A DNA stretch of 64,000 nucleotides, from assembly GCA_902702965.1 (NCBI GenBank), contig CACRXP010000315.1:124001-188000 (forward strand), read 5' to 3'. The first letter of the stretch is position 1. Each line of letters opens with the position of its first letter. The notes under the pieces are model-generated. The model saw only the letters and a program-made list of their open reading frames with translations, made no database searches and was not told the origin of the DNA. Shown in pieces: positions 1 through 12,004 of the stretch. This DNA comes from Spirometra erinaceieuropaei. Taxonomy: Eukaryota; Platyhelminthes; Cestoda; Diphyllobothriidea; Diphyllobothriidae. The position numbers and the translations under genes are program-made.

Positions 1-164
1 ATCGCTATCTTTGCCACCTTGTTTTCCGGTTCACTGCAGTGTGTCTCCACGTGCTGGCATAGTGTCCTTAAGAAACTGCATTTGTGACCGAGGGGTGGTT
101 GCATTTGTAGTTCAGTACTTGCGTCGTGTTTGCCGCCTTCATGAATACTTCGGTTATTAGGCTG

Positions 165-739
165 CCACAATCTCATAATTACAAAGTACCTAAAAGCTGG
201 AAGATATCCCCTTCATTATATTTAAAATGCAAAGTAGGCTAATGTCCTAACGAATGAGCAGCATGAATGCCAATTTCGTGCTTCGCCTACAGTATCGAAT
301 ATGTAAGACCATAGAAACTCAATGAAAAAAGCTCATGCTACATTCGAGGCCAATTTGGGCAACATGCAATTTTGCAGACGGCCGGAAATAAAGTTTATTC
401 GAAAGCCAGCATCCTGAAGCAATTGAAATATCTCGGAATTAGACCGCAAGACGGAATTATGATTGTGTCTAAGTTTGCATTTTAATCCAAATAACAGATA
501 TCGGAATTTCAACTAGTAATGGCTGAGATAGACCAAATACTCTATGGGGAATTCGGCGACATCTTCGGCCTGTCGGATCATTGGACCATGTATTTATAGC
601 TCCTGCAAAAGTGCAAAAGCTCGTCGGACGAAACTGGATGTCGGATGAGGCTCTTATTCTCCTCCGTTACCTCGTTTAACCAAGGATCGATTCCACTGCT
701 GAAATCGTGTTAACAGGTTTGGCGTCAGCCGTCAGCCGT
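165..739 (-). repeat. outer left arm of inverted duplication
   Basis: The reverse complement of this stretch matches about 7000-7600 with scattered mismatches. The shared block includes the end of an unrecognised coding-like segment and the start of the long repeat found again at 7130-8760. No gene is visible here. Bases 1-164 show nothing I can name. Confidence 0.7.
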
Positions 740-1480
740 GTTAAATGAAGTTTATTGTCGTAAAACTTGCATCCTATCCTTCGTCAGCTCCGTTGACGAC
801 AGGTTCTGCACAAGTTTGTACTTTCTGGGCGACGTTGGATTGGGTGGATTTCGGAATTCGTTCTCCAGTGCTGCGTCGCGTATCACTCTCTGTTGGAGGA
901 CTTGTTTAGTCACCCTCTGTAGCAGCAGATCTGTACCGATCTCGTCCTGGAAATCAGAGTATCTGGACATTTCTTGGTAAATACTTTGACGGTACTTGCG
1001 ACGTCTCACGCGGCAGTCTTGGAGGAGCACTCGGGGCATCCTTCTGCCATGATTCGCCGATAGAGCGTCCGTACATTACTGCATTTTTGCCTGATTGCGT
1101 GGTTGCTGTTGAAGTTCAGTACTTGCATCGTATTTGTCCCATTCCTGAATACTTTGGTTTTTAGACTACTAAAATATTTGCGGCAGACGAAGGCGTTAAG
1201 AAAGGCCAGCTGGTGGTTTTTCTCTTCTTCCATCGTAAATAAAATGTCCGAGAAGATAAAGCTGAGATGTTCATTGAAGTTCAATACCCGAGCCCGTTCT
1301 ATGTCAAAAAAACAGCGACTCCAATAGCTGTAGGATCGACACTGCTATGAGTCTCGAAATCAGCGAGCGGGTTGGCGTGCCGTTCACCTGCTCGTAGATT
1401 GTTCCGTCAAACGAAAAGTACGTCTTGAGACTGAACTTCAGGCAATTCCCCGGTTTCTTGCTCGCAGTGTGTTGCACAAC
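740..1480 (-). pseudogene. Penelope-like element reverse transcriptase fragment
   Basis: On the minus strand the region encodes pieces of a Penelope-type reverse transcriptase. A segment near 1450-1360 aligns with the YEQVKGTPMGSPISGF block seen at about 31970-32010. A second piece (about 1230-1060) contains the HQLAFLNAFVCRK and MQVLNFNSN blocks that follow the catalytic motif. The YVDD catalytic box itself is deleted, and several stops and frameshifts interrupt the frame. After the TLYRR block the sequence does not continue into the usual linker and GIY-YIG endonuclease. Instead it runs into an unrelated open segment (about 1039-752) that is conserved in the mirror copy at 6741-7018. The fragment is one half of the inverted duplication spanning 165-7600 and cannot make an active enzyme. 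Confidence 0.75.
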
Positions 1481-2399
1481 TAGATGAAATCAGAGACGGT
1501 GATTTGTGCATGGATTAGTTTATAGTGTCATGAATATTGCACAGCATCTGCCGCAATCCTCCCTCCTCCCCCACCTTTACTCGGTGTCAAGACAGAGTCA
1601 AGAAGACCGTAGAGAGGGGAGGACGCAGGTGAATGGCACGGTCGCGCCCAACCCTTGACGCTCCACTGCCTCCTCCCCCTGGTCCGCACAAAAATGACCA
1701 CAGGAGGAAAGGAGTTCACCGTTCCCCCATCCACCGAAAACGCCGATCAGCGTCTCCCCTACGGTTTCCGTCACGACTGCGGCTGCGTGCAAGCTGCGTT
1801 CAACGGCGAGGGAAGACCGTTTGCGCCAGCGCCGTTCTCCCACCAGAAACTCCTCGACACTCGTGGAGAACCTCCCTTGCGCAGTGTTTCCTCCAACAAC
1901 GAAAATGCTCTCTTCCGTGGGGGTGAGGTGGGAAAGAAAAAAGTTTCATAAAATTGCGCGGAAGAAAGATAAAGTGGAAAGATGAAAGAAGGTAAGAACG
2001 ATGAGATAAAAAGGCGTGTAGTTGACAGAAAGAGGGGGAATATCATCGTCGGACAAAAAGACGTGGATGGACAAATCTCCCAGTTGAGTGGCCGCCAGTG
2101 ACGGACACAAATCACGCAGGTGGAGACACGGTTGGGTAAATTGAAGACGAAAAAAACTAAATCGTCGGTACAGGCCAGACGAATCGACAACTCAGAGACA
2201 CCAAAACCTCTCAATTACTGCTACTGCAATCCTATGCATTGTGCGGCGATGGCAGCTTTACTGGCAGGACTGCGTGTGCGTTTGTTATAATTCTGGCAAA
2301 AAGCGACACCAACTGGTCAAATTAGACAAAGGGGAAAACAAAGCAGGTGCGCAGAAGAGGGGATGCGTAACTGTCAGGCAACGCACCGCCCACGAGACA
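1481..2399. other. no gene seen; interspersed repeat fragment
   Basis: About 1480-1620 is a minus-strand copy of an interspersed repeat whose better copies lie at 53330-53489, 40440-40600 and 44860-44990; a shared core reads GGTCTTCTTGACTCTGTC. This roughly 0.9-kb block is absent from the mirror arm, so it is an insertion in this arm or a deletion in the other. Open frames on both strands are compositional. Confidence 0.5.
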
Positions 2400-3373
2400 G
2401 TAGGAGGATGGTAGGGGTCCCCGTGTTTGCGAAGTCTGTCGGCAACGGGACTGCCAGTGCAATGCGAAATGTGGACATTTATAATGGCGCGCAAATCCGA
2501 TAAAAACTGCTAGTGTATGATATGGACCCCATCCAGCGCATTTACAACGTGGTCCTTTTTGGTGTTGTGCACACACATACATACAAACAAGTCTACATTT
2601 TTCTCTACAGCAGGGTCAGAACAGGGACGGAGACCTCCGTGTGAAATCTTTTACAATGATGATAGAATGACGCACAATCCACTACATTCGCTTCTCCTCT
2701 TCTTCAGCCTGCATCTGCCGTCACGACAAAATCCCAAAGACCGTAGGTAGAGAAGGACGCAGTTGATGGGCACCTCGGAATTCTGCACCATAGCGCTTGC
2801 CAGCACATCGCACTGAACCTCACATCATAGGGGTGCCGCTGAGGCCATATTAAGGTGTCATTGCAAATCCGACATAAAAACGACCTACTCTCCTAATTCC
2901 TCCTCACCTGGAGAAGGTCCACATCTTACTTCTTACTCTTGATTGAAGATAGCAGAGCACGGGTCCAAAGATAAATAGTAGGCAATAACTCTCACAGAAC
3001 ATTTCTTTCTAGATGCGAATTACTTGTGGGTCAGTTGGTTACATAGGGGTCAGGCAGCATTGTCTTCACGACTTCTTTACGCATTTGCTCTCTTTTCTGC
3101 AAAGGGTGGAACCTCGGATTATTTTTGTTCGTTTTCTGAAAAACGCCAGCTGTGAAGGTTGTCGCTTAAACCTCTGCTTTGAAAAGCATAGCAACGCCTA
3201 TCCTCCAGTGCGAAGACAAACGTTGGAGCTAGACAGCTTCAGACACTTCCTGGCACATGGTTTTTCTGCGCCACTTTTTTGCCTTCTGCTCAGACGCCAA
3301 CGCAGACGAAAACACATTCAAACTCATGTAAAGCTGCACAGAAATCTTCTGATAGGCGAAGTCGGAATTGCAG
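2400..3373. repeat. inner left arm of inverted duplication
   Basis: This block is the reverse complement of about 5230-6290 over roughly 0.9 kb, with point differences and small indels. It runs into the assembly gap at 3374. No protein family is recognisable in it. Confidence 0.75.
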
Positions 3374-3492
3374 NNNNNNNNNNNNNNNNNNNNNNNNNNN
3401 NNNNNNNNNNNNNNNNNNNNNNNNNNNNNNNNNNNNNNNNNNNNNNNNNNNNNNNNNNNNNNNNNNNNNNNNNNNNNNNNNNNNNNNNNNNN
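3374..3492. other. assembly gap (119 N)
   Basis: A run of Ns lies at the inner edge of the left arm of the inverted duplication. Assemblers commonly fail at such positions. Confidence 0.99.
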
Positions 3493-3567
3493 GGTATTCA
3501 ATGACATACCGACTGTATTCAACAGATACTTTAACGGCAGCGTTAAACACTATCCTGGTCTGATTCT

Positions 3568-3608
3568 GTCTCTGATGATGGATGCAAGTGTAGATCCGAA
3601 ACGTCAAG
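3568..3608 (+). ncRNA. hammerhead-ribozyme-like motif (PLE remnant)
   Basis: The order GTCT, CTGATGA, a GGAT...ATCC stem-loop, then GAAACGTC matches the hammerhead core: CUGAUGA, stem II, GAAA, and a minimal helix III. Stem I is weakened here because AAGC replaces the AGGC seen at 47864-47905. Hammerhead motifs are known from Penelope-like elements, and PLE pieces flank the area. It is probably a decayed end of such an element. Confidence 0.5.
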
Positions 3609-4129
3609 CAAATAAAACGTCTCACCCCCTCCCCATCGGAAATCGTCTCTACTTTTATTGACAGTTGGCAAAGACAGATGCGGCGAGTTTAGGGTATGTA
3701 TAGACTGCGAAATCGTATTTGGGTTGGTCAGGCTTTTTTAACATTCCTGAGCATTATGGGTATTTCTCTGTATACCCCGTCAAAAATGACTTTTGTCTTT
3801 ATCACATTTATTTCAGTCTGCCAGAGAAAGTTTCGCAACAAATCTTGCTTAAATTAACCATATGCTGACAAAATGCAAAATTACAACTGAATTTGTGAGT
3901 TACGAATAAAGGTCAAACGATGTCAAATGGACCCGAGCGATTTGCAGCTTTGAGTGGCAACCATTATGATGCGATCCTGATTTGCTGACGGAAATATGCC
4001 CTCCTGACATGAACTTACATCGGAATTTGGAAATCCGATGTCATGTATTTGGTAGCTGTTTTATTTTGGGCGCCGATTTCAGCCATGTGCCACTTTAGTT
4101 TGAAAATTCCTCCCTTCTTTGGCTTTTAT

Positions 4130-4985
4130 TACATGTCTACTCAAGGCATAGAGGACATGCTGTGTGACAGTTTTTTGACGGCTTCAACGAGTCAGTGGGC
4201 TTAACGTTGCAGGCCTCAGCAACAGTTTTAGGCGTACAGGATTGCCTAAATATTTTGGGAAGCTGGATGCACTACAGACGGTCTACAATTTGCTACACGT
4301 GATAGGGGTCATTTACAGTAAATTACGTTCGCAAGACGATTGTCCATATTTGTTAAATGTGCCCTTCTCAGCCTAGATTGCTATATTGACATGATATTAC
4401 AGGTGTATCTAGTTCTCCCTACTGGAGTTTCCGTTATTTAATTTGTCTGACACAGAGGGAGAAGCGGGATTAAAAATTTTTTCACTACTGTAACTTATTG
4501 TTTAGTTCAGGGGTTCTTCAGACAGCAGTGCACATTAAGTCTGTGTCGGAAATGAAACTAATTCACGCTAGTATAACGCGATGTATAAAGTGGAAGCGAA
4601 GATTATGAATGGAAACTTTGAAGGCGGGTCTTCAAAACTGAGCTGCCATCTTTTTTCTCCCCTCTGTTTGTATAAGCATTTTCTTACGTGTATACGGTGG
4701 CCTATTTTACACGTTATATGATAATTTTTTTCTTCCTTGTTCATCTGAACTATAAGGGTGATGGCATCTGCGGCACATTACGATAGGGCTATTTTGAAAA
4801 CCAATGGCAAATCTGACGCGAATGGTGCATTTTATTTACCAGCGATTCTTTTTTGCCTTCAAAAATTGCAGTTTACTCTAGTTGTCGCTTGTTATCCGTT
4901 TCCCGTATCGATTTTGTCCACTGTGAATAGTGTATTTATTTGCTGATATTTTTGAACTGATGCTTCCAAAATAAAGTACACCTCT
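4130..4985 (+). repeat. dispersed ~850-bp repeat, copy 1
   Basis: This is collinear and in the same orientation as 46090-46960. Both copies finish with the same stretch ending in AATAAA. The short open frame at 4758-4946 is not preserved in the second copy, so it is not supported as a gene. The repeat fills most of the spacer between the arms of the 165-7600 inverted duplication. Bases 3610-4129 show nothing recognisable. Confidence 0.65.
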
Positions 4986-5229
4986 CTCTTTTCTTAAATA
5001 CTGTGTACATAGCGGTTCAACCTGCAGCCGAAAAATGAACGTTTGAACTCGATATCGTTTATACAGGAAGGACTCTGCCGTTAGTGTCGGTTCTAGGCGG
5101 TAACGATAAATGCATTTATGCGCAGATCCATTCTATTGCACCTAAAATTATGCTGGTTTGCAGGCAGCCCACGTCTCAGGTTAGACGGGGGCGTGTGGGT
5201 AGTTTTCCGCAAGATGCTTCTTATCAAAG

Positions 5230-6290
5230 ATTTGGAAAATTTTAGAGGACTAGCTGCGAGTCAGACTCCGCCTATCAGAAAAGTCCTGTGCAGCTTTGCA
5301 TGAGTTTGAATGTCTTTTCGTCTGCGTTGGCGTCGAATTAGAAGGCAAAAATGTGGCACAGAAAAAAAGCTGTGCGAGGTCATTGCCAGGAAGTGTCTGA
5401 AGCGGTCTAGCTCCTACGTCTGTCGTCCCACTGGAGGATAGGCGTTGCTATGCTCTCCAAAGCAGAAGGTTAAGCAACAACCTTCACACGTGGCGTTTTT
5501 CAGAAAACGAACAAAAATAATCCGAGTTTCCAGCCTTTGCAGCAGGTGCTCTTGCGCAAAGAGAGCAAATGCGTAAAGAGGTCGTGAAGGCAGTGCTGCC
5601 TGACCCGTATGCAATCAACTGAGCCACAAGTAATTCGCATTTAGAAAGTAATGTTCTGGTAGAGTTATCGCTTGGTATTTATCTTTGGTGTCCAGTACTA
5701 TGCTAAAAAATCAAAGATGATGGACTTATGTTTTACAATCAGAAGTAAGAAGTAAGATGTGGACCTTCTCCAGGTGAGGAGGAATTAGGAGAGTAGGTCG
5801 TTTTCATGTCGGATTTGCAATGACACCTTAATATGGCCTCAGCGGCACCCCTATGATGTGAGGTTCAGTGCGATGTGCTGGCAAGCGCTATGGTGCAGAA
5901 TTCCGAGGTGCCCATCAACTGCGTCCTTCTCTACCTACGGCCTTTGGGATTTTGTCATGACGCCAGACCCAGGCTGAAGAGGATGAGCGAATGTAGTGGA
6001 TTGTGCGTCATTCTACCATCATTGTAAAGAATGTAACGCGCAGGTCACTGTCCCTCTTCTAACCCTGCTGTAGAGAATACGGTAGACCTTGTATGTAGGT
6101 ATGTGTGTACCCCCGACCGAAATGGACCAAGTTGTAGATACGCTGGATGGAGGCCATATCAGACACAGGCAGGGTTTATCGGATTTGCGTGTCATAATAA
6201 ATGTGAAAATTTTGGGGTTCAGTGGCAGACCCGGTTGCCGCCAGACGTCGCACACACGGAGAACCCTGCCGCCCCCTATTGTTGTTGTGG
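5230..6290. repeat. inner right arm of inverted duplication
   Basis: This is the mirror copy of 2400-3373. The match starts at the edge of the spacer and ends near 6290, where the PLE fragment begins. No gene is recognised. Confidence 0.75.
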
Positions 6291-6344
6291 TTATTGGTAA
6301 AAAACCTGGTCATCTCAATAAAAACGAAGAGACAAATCCCAGGA

Positions 6345-7165
6345 AATAGTCTTCAAGATAAAGACACGATCGCTGAGAAAAGACGGTCCTACAACGGTTA
6401 GAGTCCCTGGTCTTCCAACACCACAGACCGAATTTCTGGGCCCGATATGTGGATGATAACTTCGTCGACATAGAACGGGATCGGGTGCTGAAATTCAGTG
6501 AACGTCTTAACGTCATCTTCTCGGACATCCAATTTGTGATGGAAGAATAGAAAAACAACCAGCTGGCCTGTCATGATATCCTTGTCTCCAGCAAAAATTG
6601 TGGTAGCCTAAAAACCAAAATGTTCAGGAAAGCGACAAATAAGATGCAAGTACTGAACTTCAGCAGCAACTACCCAATCAGTCACAAACGCAGTTGTGTA
6701 TGAACGCTTTATCGGCGGATCGTGGCAGTAGGATGTCCGAGTGCTCCTCCAAGATTGCCATGCGAGACTTCACAAGTACCGTCAAAGGATTTGCCAAGAA
6801 AAGACCGGGTGCTGTGAGTTCCTGGGCGGGATCGGTACAAATCTGCTCCTACAGAGGATGACTGAACAAGCCCTCAAACAGAGAGTGATACGCGACGCAG
6901 CACTGGAGAAAGTCACCCACTCCAACGTCGTCCAGAAACGGCAAACTGGTGCACAACCTGTCGTCAAAGAAGCTGACGTAGTATCTGATGCAGGTTTTAC
7001 GACACGAAGCTTTATTTAATACTGCTGACACCAAACCTGTTTACATGATTGCAGCAGTGGAATCAATCCTTAGTCAGACGGAGACAGCGGAGGACATTGA
7101 GATCCTCGTCCGCCACGAAGTGTCGTCCGACGAGCATTTGTCAATTTTGCAGGAGTTGTGAATAC
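6345..7165 (+). pseudogene. Penelope-like RT fragment plus unrecognised coding-like tail
   Basis: This is the mirror of the fragment at 740-1480. It keeps the catalytic box (RYVDDN near 6446) and the downstream NNQLACHDILV and MQVLNFSSN blocks. In-frame stops follow the MEE motif (6549) and interrupt the CV*TLYRR segment. The RT 5' part is missing: a PLE leader-like stretch near 6360 is joined directly to the LESLVFQHHRP block. From 6741 to 7018 an open segment of about 90 codons follows (NLLLQRMTEQALKQRVIRDA), then a second in another frame to about 7160 (VYMIAAVESILSQTETAEDI). Neither resembles GIY-YIG and I do not recognise them. Their conservation in the mirror copy comes from the duplication; weaker similarity at about 50930-51000 suggests a shared repeat. 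Confidence 0.65.
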
Positions 7166-8760
7166 AAGGTCCAATGCTCCGACAGGCCGAAGATGTTACC
7201 GAATTCCCCCTAGAGTAGTTGGTCTATCTCAAGCATTATTATCTGAACTTCTGAAATGTGTTTTTTTGGATTAAAATGCATAACTTGGGTACGGTCATAC
7301 TTCCGTCTTGCGGCCTATCTCCGAGATATTTCAAACGCGACAGGATGTTGGCTTTTGAATGAACTTCATTTCCGGCAGTCTACAAAATGTCATCTGGCCA
7401 AAATTGGCCTCGAATGTAGCACAAGATTTTGCCACTGATTTTCGATGGTCTTGCAAAATCTATACTGTAAAATAAATAAGAAAATGACATTCATTCTACC
7501 CATTCGTTAGGACATTAGACTACTTTGCATTTTATATTTAAAGAAGGGATATCTTCCAGTTTTTGTCTAATTTGTAATCATGAGATTTTTTAAGACTATG
7601 GGATGTCCATTCATACGTCATCGTATCTGTAGGATCCTAAATGCTACTTTCAGGGTATGCAGAATGACCACATCCATTGTAACATTTTGCGAGCCGTTTA
7701 TGACGGCTTACCAATGGCGTAGTAAAGTGAATGGGTTTCTTTAAAATTATAGTGCATAGCATGCAGATTAAAACCCTAGACTCAAATGTAACTGCGGCTT
7801 GAGGTTAGAATTATTTGGGAGCCGTAAATGTTTTTGCATCGGAAAATATTCTTTTCTTCTAAATACTTTTGTACACGCTTTCTCCAAAATATAGCTTATT
7901 TTGCAGGATGTTGAACATCCATGTGAAAGATGTGTACTACTAAATTAGTCATTTTTCCGAAAAGCATTTCTGCAAATAAGCAAAAATCGCACACTCATAA
8001 GCTTGCATCTCGTCATGAATGATATACCTCGAAAGTTTGCGAAACGGTGGCCAGTACCAAAACATCACCTAGGTAATCCTTTATATTTTAGCTATCATTT
8101 CACGATAGAGGCCAGATACTCTATGCAACCACATACGAAAACGGCAACAGCCAATGAAACACCTTAGGCAACAAATATACAAGCAAGATCTTCATCCGTG
8201 TCCCACTCACTTAACTGAATTTATATCGGAGTCAAAAAATCCGCTTGGAAATACCGGTGAACCCCGCACCAATTTTTAGCTGCACGTTAAACGTTAGAAA
8301 AGTGTCACAATCGCGTACCAGCGCCGAAACCACATTTTCGGATGCTATAAGCACATTTGACATTACGGACCCGTATGGACTCTAAGATAACTTATTAAAA
8401 TTCCTATGGAAGAAGCGTTTTGCTCTGCTGACTTGTTGAATTACGCGACAGCATATAAAGAAGTTTTCCAACTTCCCCAAAGAACTCGCTCCTCAAAATT
8501 TTATTTATTGAGATAAGCATTTTTTATGTATGCATTTTTGAGGACAGTAGGTCCTTTGGAACAAGTAAGAACTTCATTGGTAATCTTTCGATGTCGGCTT
8601 TCCGACTCCCATGTCAATTCTCTCCTGAGATTTTTGCCCCTGTTGCCCAACTCAGAATGCCGGCTGATGCATGACCCGGCTGATTGCATGGCTTCACGAA
8701 ATCCTCGGCATGTTTAGTAGGGCGGACATCGATGGTGTGAGTCTTGTCCCATGCAAAAGC
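7130..8760 (+). repeat. long interspersed repeat, copy without SINE
   Basis: This is collinear with 50930-53180 in the same orientation over its whole length. The other copy is longer because it has gained a SINE (about 51274-51595) and tRNA-like elements (about 52600-53065). The stretch around 7440-7480 is the corresponding unoccupied SINE site. No protein family is recognised. Confidence 0.7.
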
Positions 8761-9785
8761 ATGCTCGGTGTTTAGTGTCTGCATGTCCATCCGAGGCAGA
8801 TGACATCGCCCCTTAACAGCTAACTGATTGTCGTTGATGCGTGTGGAGGCAGACTTTTCAGTTTGACTACAATATACAGCATCGCGAACTTGGTATGAGA
8901 TCTTGTTGATAACCAACACTATCGTTAGGCTGCACAAGCTGACTGTGTAGCATGGTCGACGGGCTGTGAATCACTGGTATTTGATGTTTTCTCAGATGTG
9001 TTTTAACTAATTCAGACACATTTTAATGTAAAGAGGACTCGCCAATCATTTTGTTTGGCGCCCACTTGCTTGTTTCTAATGCATCGACGTATGAAACCTC
9101 TAGGACAACCATTTCGGGGAATAATTCAAACAGATAATTTAGTATTTTGCTCTAGCCTTCTTCCTCGGAATAGTATGCTTTTGCTCAGTGCAGCATGTTT
9201 GGTGTAGACAAGGATCCGTCCCAGCGCTTAAATAAAAAAAAACTGGCGAACATTTTCTTAAAGCGAGAACGTGTTCGACCTAGGTTAAAGCACCTAAGGA
9301 ATCCCCGAATATACATAGCTTATAAACCTACGACTGTACTTTGCAAGCAGATTGTACAACTTTAATATAGGTTTGGTTATTTAGATAGAAAAGATGCCCT
9401 CTGTAAGATGCCATTTGACAGCTGCAATGTAATTTGCTGTTGTTAGGCTAGATATTCTGCTATCACACGCATACGTGAACATCCGTTTGCAGCAAAAAGA
9501 TGAAACCACTTTTCCCATGCTGTCATGCACATGCTAGAAACCAGACAAACATTTGGCTGGGACATGACTTGCATTATATCTGTCTGTTTATCTAAAAGGC
9601 CGAGCATTTTTAGAGGTCATACATCTCAAAACCCGTGCATTAATCGGCGCATCAAAAAAGATGCAGTGTACAACAAACTTAAAGGAAAATGGGAGAGGTA
9701 ACAGCTAATCAGAACGTGATGTCAACCCGCCGTAATTACTTACTGACAGGAATGTTCAAATTTTGACTGCTGTGCACAGCTGCCT

Positions 9786-9870
9786 CAACTCTGAGAGCGA
9801 CAACAACAAGTTAGCCAGAAATGGTCGTTGCGGTCTTCCTCGGATCTGTCGGTAATGTCATTCTGTGCTA
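9786..9870 (+). repeat. SINE body remnant downstream of protease 1
   Basis: A decayed copy of the SINE body (blocks AGCCAGAAATGG and GTCGGTAATG) points toward the gene's 3' end, about 100 bp beyond the stop. The same arrangement occurs after protease 2 (34396-34475) and protease 3 (62534-62730). Confidence 0.6.
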
Positions 9871-9916
9871 TGTATATACTTTCATATGACACAGTAGAAA
9901 AAATGAATTTGACATC

Positions 9917-9922
9917 TTTATT
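9917..9922 (-). terminator. candidate polyadenylation signal of protease 1
   Basis: AATAAA on the minus strand, about 50 nt past the TAA stop of the protease gene. This is a normal spacing for a short 3' UTR. It is not experimentally supported. Confidence 0.4.
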
Positions 9923-9972
9923 TCGAAAAAAACATTCTGCAGAGTACAATTTTGTACTCAACTAAATGTTAT

Positions 9973-11938
9973 TTAATTGTGCGCGATGACATTCTGTTTG
10001 ATCCAGTCGAGCACGGGTGGAGTCAGAGCGAAAACTGTGAATTCCCCAGAGCAGTTTTTGCCGGTGTAGGAAGCTACGCCGTAGACAACCCACTTGCCAT
10101 CTCCTGTTAAACAGTGCAGTCCTCCTCCGCTGTCGCCCGTACAGGCAGCCTGAATGTCAAGAATAGCAAATTATTAGGTTTAATACATTTAATCTATGTG
10201 CGCTGTAAAGTTAAATCTTACCCCATATTTGCCGTCAATGCAAACATGCTTTCTTTTATCGGCCAACGGATGTCTTTTCTTGCAATGAGACATTTTCGCT
10301 ATTGGCCCTCGTACTTCCATCAGCACTTCCGGTTGATTAGGATACGGTCTGTGTGGTGGGTTTGGAATCAGTCCCCATCCGGCAAAGTAGCAGAACTTTC
10401 CAACCTCGATTTCCAATCCGGATTCCGCTAGGCATGCGAATTCCGCCAAACGTGCTATGGTAATATAAAAGTTCCATTACAAGGTTTGATACAACATGCA
10501 TGAGGTCTCTTAAATAACTGAGACAGCTTCAATACTTACTTAATGCATATTCAATAAGAAGGTGATGTGGGATTTGGAAAATAATTTTATTCGCTTGCCT
10601 TTCCGTTTTCACAAACACTTATTAATCGTGACGACTACAGCTTAGGGTGTTTCATGCCCACACGTGCCGGGCATATTTTGGAGGTTCTGCAATCGTTGCC
10701 GATATTTGTGCCATCCTTGCTGCAAGTTTAATTTCGTTAAATGCTTCCATGCTTTTTCATTACCTGTGTATGACAGTGTAAGCTATACATATTGGAAGAA
10801 TGCTTAACGTGCAGCTTTTGATATCAGACAATAAACTTGCGGTGGAAGGGCATAGAGTTTGCCTAAATCAAATTACTCAACACGACATAAAACAGATACT
10901 TTAACAGAAACTACAAAAAGTGATAGAACATACATCGTTTGATCTTTCGTTTTAACTTCAGTAGGGCAAAGTCGAAGCCCTTTGTCAATTCGTCTATTTC
11001 ATATTTCGGATGCATGATGATGTGTTTTACTAGAACGTTGTATGCTGGACCCCCGCGCAGTGTGCGATTGTGGTCTGCTATACGAACAACCATATCATCC
11101 TCGACGAACTCGTGGAACGAAAATGACCGATTGAGTGGAATATCTTTACATCGAAGAGCTCCAACGATGCAGTGAGCAGCGGTCAAAACCCATGTGGGCG
11201 AAATGAGGGTTCCTCCACAGAATGGATATGGACCAATCGTTGAAGCATACACACCAACCTATTGAAAATAGGAAACAAAATTAATGTTAGTAATTCCCTT
11301 CTGATTCCAAAATCGTGAGGTCGTGGAGTATTCTACGTGTATTAAATAGATTATGACGGATTCGTATGACGGCAACCGGTGAAGAATGTCAAGTGATCTG
11401 CTTAAATTTAGTCCATCGTCCTTATGAATAAGGTTGATTTTTGTGAAGCAAGGTTTGCGCTTGTCATCTGACATTATCTAATTAACGACAAGTCACGCTC
11501 ACACAGCACAACATAAAAATGCCACCTATTACATCTATCGGCTTACATGCCACGGCCAACTATGTGCTGGGGCTTCTGTCTTTTTACGTGGAGGATCCGT
11601 CGACGTCGTTGGTAGTTCCGGACGATTCCCGCAATTCTCAGGCAGCCCGTTGATTAGACGTTCGTCCTCAGCTGACGTAAGATTATATTTATAAATGATC
11701 ATCAAGTATACACAAGTCATTTTTTCACAGTTAAGAATACACAATGTTCGATCAGTGAAAATTTTCAAAAATGACCTTTCTAAGAAACACTATTAGCGGA
11801 TACACTAACGTTGGCCCTCCTGCTGAAGGCAAGAAGAGAGATAATAGAAACATATATTTATCTTCCAGTTATATAATGGATACCTAGTATGGTAATCGAA
11901 GTGAAACACGCTACGAAGATGTATACTGCAAGCCACAT
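9973..11938 (-). CDS. secreted S1-family serine protease, copy 1
   Basis: Five exons, all with GT-AG introns: 11938-11884, 11671-11547, 11258-10934, 10454-10222 and 10149-9973. They join in frame into 304 residues. Exon 1 encodes a hydrophobic signal peptide (MWLAVYIFVACFTSITIL). Exon 2 holds RLINGLPENCG and HSWPWH. Exon 3 has TAAHC (His89) and DFALLKL (Asp156). Exon 4 has CYFAGWG and a proline-rich loop. Exon 5 has CTGDSGGG (Ser253). The triad is therefore complete. The residue six before the serine, which sets S1-pocket specificity, is Ala247, not the Asp of trypsin, so a chymotrypsin- or elastase-like preference is likelier. The canonical R-IVGG activation site is absent; R-LING with an insert of about 27 residues before HSWPW may replace it. 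The start is fixed by the signal peptide and by two paralogues with the same exon. Expected to be secreted; the substrate is unknown. Confidence 0.9.
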
Positions 11939-12004
11939 CTAACGGTGTTTTGCAAGGTCTCAAATTGTGGGCTAAGGAGCTACGAGTGAAAGTCGTTTTT
12001 CTCT

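Noticed and set aside
2500..3373. possible gene in the 163-codon frame leading into the gap
   Set aside because: The frame runs through Ns, and its mirror copy at 5230-6290 has stops at the matching positions.
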